DNA of 24,226 bases, from contig RPFO01002297.1 in assembly GCA_009746045.1 (NCBI GenBank), positions 1-24,226 of the forward strand, given 5' to 3'. This document shows positions 22,756-24,226 of the stretch, piece after piece (the first letter of the stretch is position 1; each line of letters begins with the position of its first letter). Below the pieces are notes generated by a model. It was not told the DNA's origin, searched no databases, and worked only from the letters and a program-made list of their open reading frames with translations. This DNA comes from Mesostigma viride. Lineage: Eukaryota > Streptophyta > Mesostigmatophyceae > Mesostigmatales > Mesostigmataceae. The translations under genes and the position numbers were made by a program.

Positions 22756-23334
22756 ATGTCCTTGGTGCTTACGCGCCCAGTCGTGCCAGTAGTAGGGCCT
22801 CGAAATCGCGCACGGAGGAAAGTGACGGCGGGAGGCATATGGGACCGCACGATCTTCCTGGTGGGGAAGAACCGGCCCTACCCCGTGCTTTTCGGTATCC
22901 ACTCCCTGGAGGTCGACAAGCGCGTGGGCGCGGTACAGAGGCCCATGACGCACATCATAGCGTTCGAGGACCTGGACATGGCGGCGTGCATGTGTTTGCT
23001 GCTGTTCCAGGACGACCATCACGGCATCATGGGGATGTATTCGTTGGACGACGACGACGTTCGCGGCTGTATCGCGTGGCGGATCGCGGACGAAACGATC
23101 GACATGGACGACGAAGAAGTCCGGAAGCGATTGGATGAGATGCACATCGAAGCCATCACGTTCAACGACGCGGAGGCGCTCTGTCGGTACCACGGGTTCG
23201 TGTTGGAAACTGTCAAGAGGGTCTCCGAGGGAGGGGACGATGTGGTCATGACGTCCCACTACCCGCGCGGCGACCCCGGGTCCTACGTGCCCATGTTAGA
23301 GAAGACGTGGGAATTGGATCAAAAGATTGAGTAG
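22756..23334 (+). CDS. Hypothetical protein, 192 residues
   Basis: This is an unrecognised protein with a basic N-terminus (PRNRARRKVT), a beta-rich start of the globular part (IWDRTIFLVGKNRPYPVLFG), a hydrophobic stretch with Met and Cys (MAACMCLLLFQDDHHG), then an acidic helical region (DMDDEEVRKRLDEMHIEA). No signal peptide or clear membrane span is present. It has good codon structure and a clean start 121 bases from the divergent gene. The stop at 23334 is followed by an AT-rich gap of 46 bases before a convergent gene. Function unknown. Confidence 0.7.
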   Translation: MSLVLTRPVVPVVGPRNRARRKVTAGGIWDRTIFLVGKNRPYPVLFGIHSLEVDKRVGAVQRPMTHIIAFEDLDMAACMCLLLFQDDHHGIMGMYSLDDDDVRGCIAWRIADETIDMDDEEVRKRLDEMHIEAITFNDAEALCRYHGFVLETVKRVSEGGDDVVMTSHYPRGDPGSYVPMLEKTWELDQKIE

Positions 23335-23380
23335 TTCACTCAGACTTTATTGTTTCTTTCATAATTTATTAGTTCGTGAC

Positions 23381-23857
23381 TCATTCCGATGCGGGGGTCT
23401 TTGCGGCCATTAGCCTCCCTTTCTTGCTGGTGGTGTTTCCCAGAATGTACTTGAGCGCAAAGTCTCCCGCGGTCCACCCGTTGAACAGGAGGTGCTGGGT
23501 CTCGATACTCCGCCCCTTCTTGCGGATCTGGTTGAGGCACTTCCTGACGTCCCCCACGCACAACTCGGGGATGGAGGAGCTCTGCACCTTGTCCTTCTTC
23601 TCCTTGGCGGCCTTCTTCTCCTTGGCGGCCTTCTCCTTGGCCCCGTCCTTGGCCACCGGAACCGCCGCAGCAGGGGGGTCCTCCATCTTCACCTCCTCCA
23701 CGGGGGGGGCGGCAGGGGCGGGGGGGGTCGTCAACGCGACAGTGGCGCTTGGACCAACGGCAGCGGCCGGGGTGTGCGTCGACTTCTGCTTCTTGGCCTT
23801 CGGCTCGCTAGCGTGGGAGGAGGCGGGGGCGGTGCCGGCGGGGGTCTGGGTCGTCAT
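23381..23857 (-). CDS. Basic Lys/Ala/Pro-rich protein, possible DNA-binding protein
   Basis: This is a 158-residue protein in two parts. Residues 1-95 are low-complexity and rich in Ala, Pro and Thr, followed by a strongly basic segment with repeats of AKEKKAAKEKK, like the tails of histone-like proteins. Residues of about 96-145 appear globular and basic (ELCVGDVRKCLNQIRKKGRS, then LLFNGWTAGDFALKYILG), possibly a helical nucleic-acid-binding domain. An abundant DNA-condensing or virion core protein would fit, but no family is recognised. An AT-rich convergent gap containing AATAAA on the minus strand lies after the stop. The upstream gap to the VLTF3-like gene is about 100 bases and divergent. 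Confidence 0.65.
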   Translation of the reverse strand: MTTQTPAGTAPASSHASEPKAKKQKSTHTPAAAVGPSATVALTTPPAPAAPPVEEVKMEDPPAAAVPVAKDGAKEKAAKEKKAAKEKKDKVQSSSIPELCVGDVRKCLNQIRKKGRSIETQHLLFNGWTAGDFALKYILGNTTSKKGRLMAAKTPASE

Positions 23858-23958
23858 CGTGGATAATATTTACCATGGCCGTGCATTTTTATTTCGCCCC
23901 GTTAAGCGCACGCGTAATTTCTAGGGTAGAGGTACGGACCCCTCGGACGTCGGGGCTG

Positions 23959-24226
23959 ATGGCGGCTCGGAACTACACGGTCGAGTCTGGCATGCGCGAC
24001 TGCATGGACGTCTTGCAAAAGAGGCTGGACTCCGTGGGCCAGCTCCGGTCGAACGTGGAGGCCATGAAGAGGGGGTGGAGGCCATGACGGAGGAGTCGCA
24101 ATGGGACCGGCGGATGGCTCGCAAGGCGGACATCCGCAAACTGGAAAAGGAGATCGAGAAGATAGAGGGGGGGGAGATGGTCGACTTCCTCCTGGACGCC
24201 ATGCCGATCGTCTCCAAGTACGAACG
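23959..24226 (+). CDS. Probable VLTF3-like late transcription factor, N-terminal part only, one apparent frameshift
   Basis: The gene runs off the window. The first frame (ATG at 23959, or 23875 if the earlier in-frame ATG is used) ends at a stop at 24087. A second frame opens with an ATG at 24084 that overlaps the stop and stays open to 24226. The two frames are linked by an imperfect direct repeat: GTGGAGGCCATGA at 24055 and again at 24075, with a run of five G between. A base missing from that run, or a 20-base duplication, would explain the frame change. The second part is a charged helix (DIRKLEKEIEKIEG) followed by MVDFLLDAMPIVSKYE, which resembles the N-terminal region I associate with VLTF3-like factors of nucleocytoviruses. 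The diagnostic zinc ribbon would lie beyond the window, so the assignment is tentative. Confidence 0.5.

Overview
The window looks like part of a large, GC-rich double-stranded DNA virus of eukaryotes (phylum Nucleocytoviricota). The main evidence is a VLTF2-like late transcription factor with its Cys-rich zinc finger and a conserved FGG block, the start of a probable VLTF3-like factor at the right edge, a membrane-anchored protein with a DITD...GPDRDFY block, Bro-N and KilA-N type virus proteins, two OTU-type proteases, a complete NifS-like cysteine desulfurase, and dense gene packing on both strands with AT-rich gaps of 3 to 290 bases. I cannot place it in a family or name the host. No tRNA, rRNA, CRISPR array or insertion sequence was seen.

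Layout. Bases 1-2041 hold a small Cys-rich protein and a leftward cluster (small charged protein, membrane protein, VLTF2-like factor). Bases 2313-6692 run rightward: Bro-N protein, OTU protease with long Lys and Pro runs, cysteine desulfurase, a small zinc-binding protein and an orphan. A 443-residue orphan runs leftward to 6742. Bases 8074-10935 have no convincing gene. They hold a 79-bp tandem array, an 820-bp near-perfect inverted repeat centred at about 9450, and a second array with a period of about 158 bp. Bases 10936-13287 carry a KilA-N/nuclease-like protein and a second Bro-N protein. Bases 13336-15514 form a leftward cluster that includes a concanavalin/laminin-G-like lectin protein. 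Bases 15545-21683 carry a complete DNA cytosine-C5 methyltransferase and what I read as one giant gene of about 1,730 codons. Bases 21721-24226 hold a paralogue of the nuclease-like protein, three orphans and the VLTF3-like start.

Two results stand out. First, the non-coding centre has the structure expected of two genome ends joined: a long inverted repeat whose apex is an imperfect hairpin, flanked by arrays that are homologous to each other in inverted orientation. It suggests a linear genome with terminal inverted repeats and hairpin ends, represented here across the junction; a circular genome with a large palindrome is the alternative. Second, five otherwise convincing genes are broken at about eleven homopolymer runs, nearly always as if one base were missing from the run. 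This points to systematic homopolymer undercalling in the assembly, although programmed -1 frameshifting cannot be excluded from sequence alone. Reading the genes through these sites explains almost all apparently empty coding space outside the central junction.

Functionally the window combines late-gene transcription factors, ubiquitin-pathway proteases, DNA methylation, sulfur mobilisation, candidate DNA-binding regulators in paralogous pairs on both sides of the junction, and candidate virion proteins (lectin and giant membrane protein).
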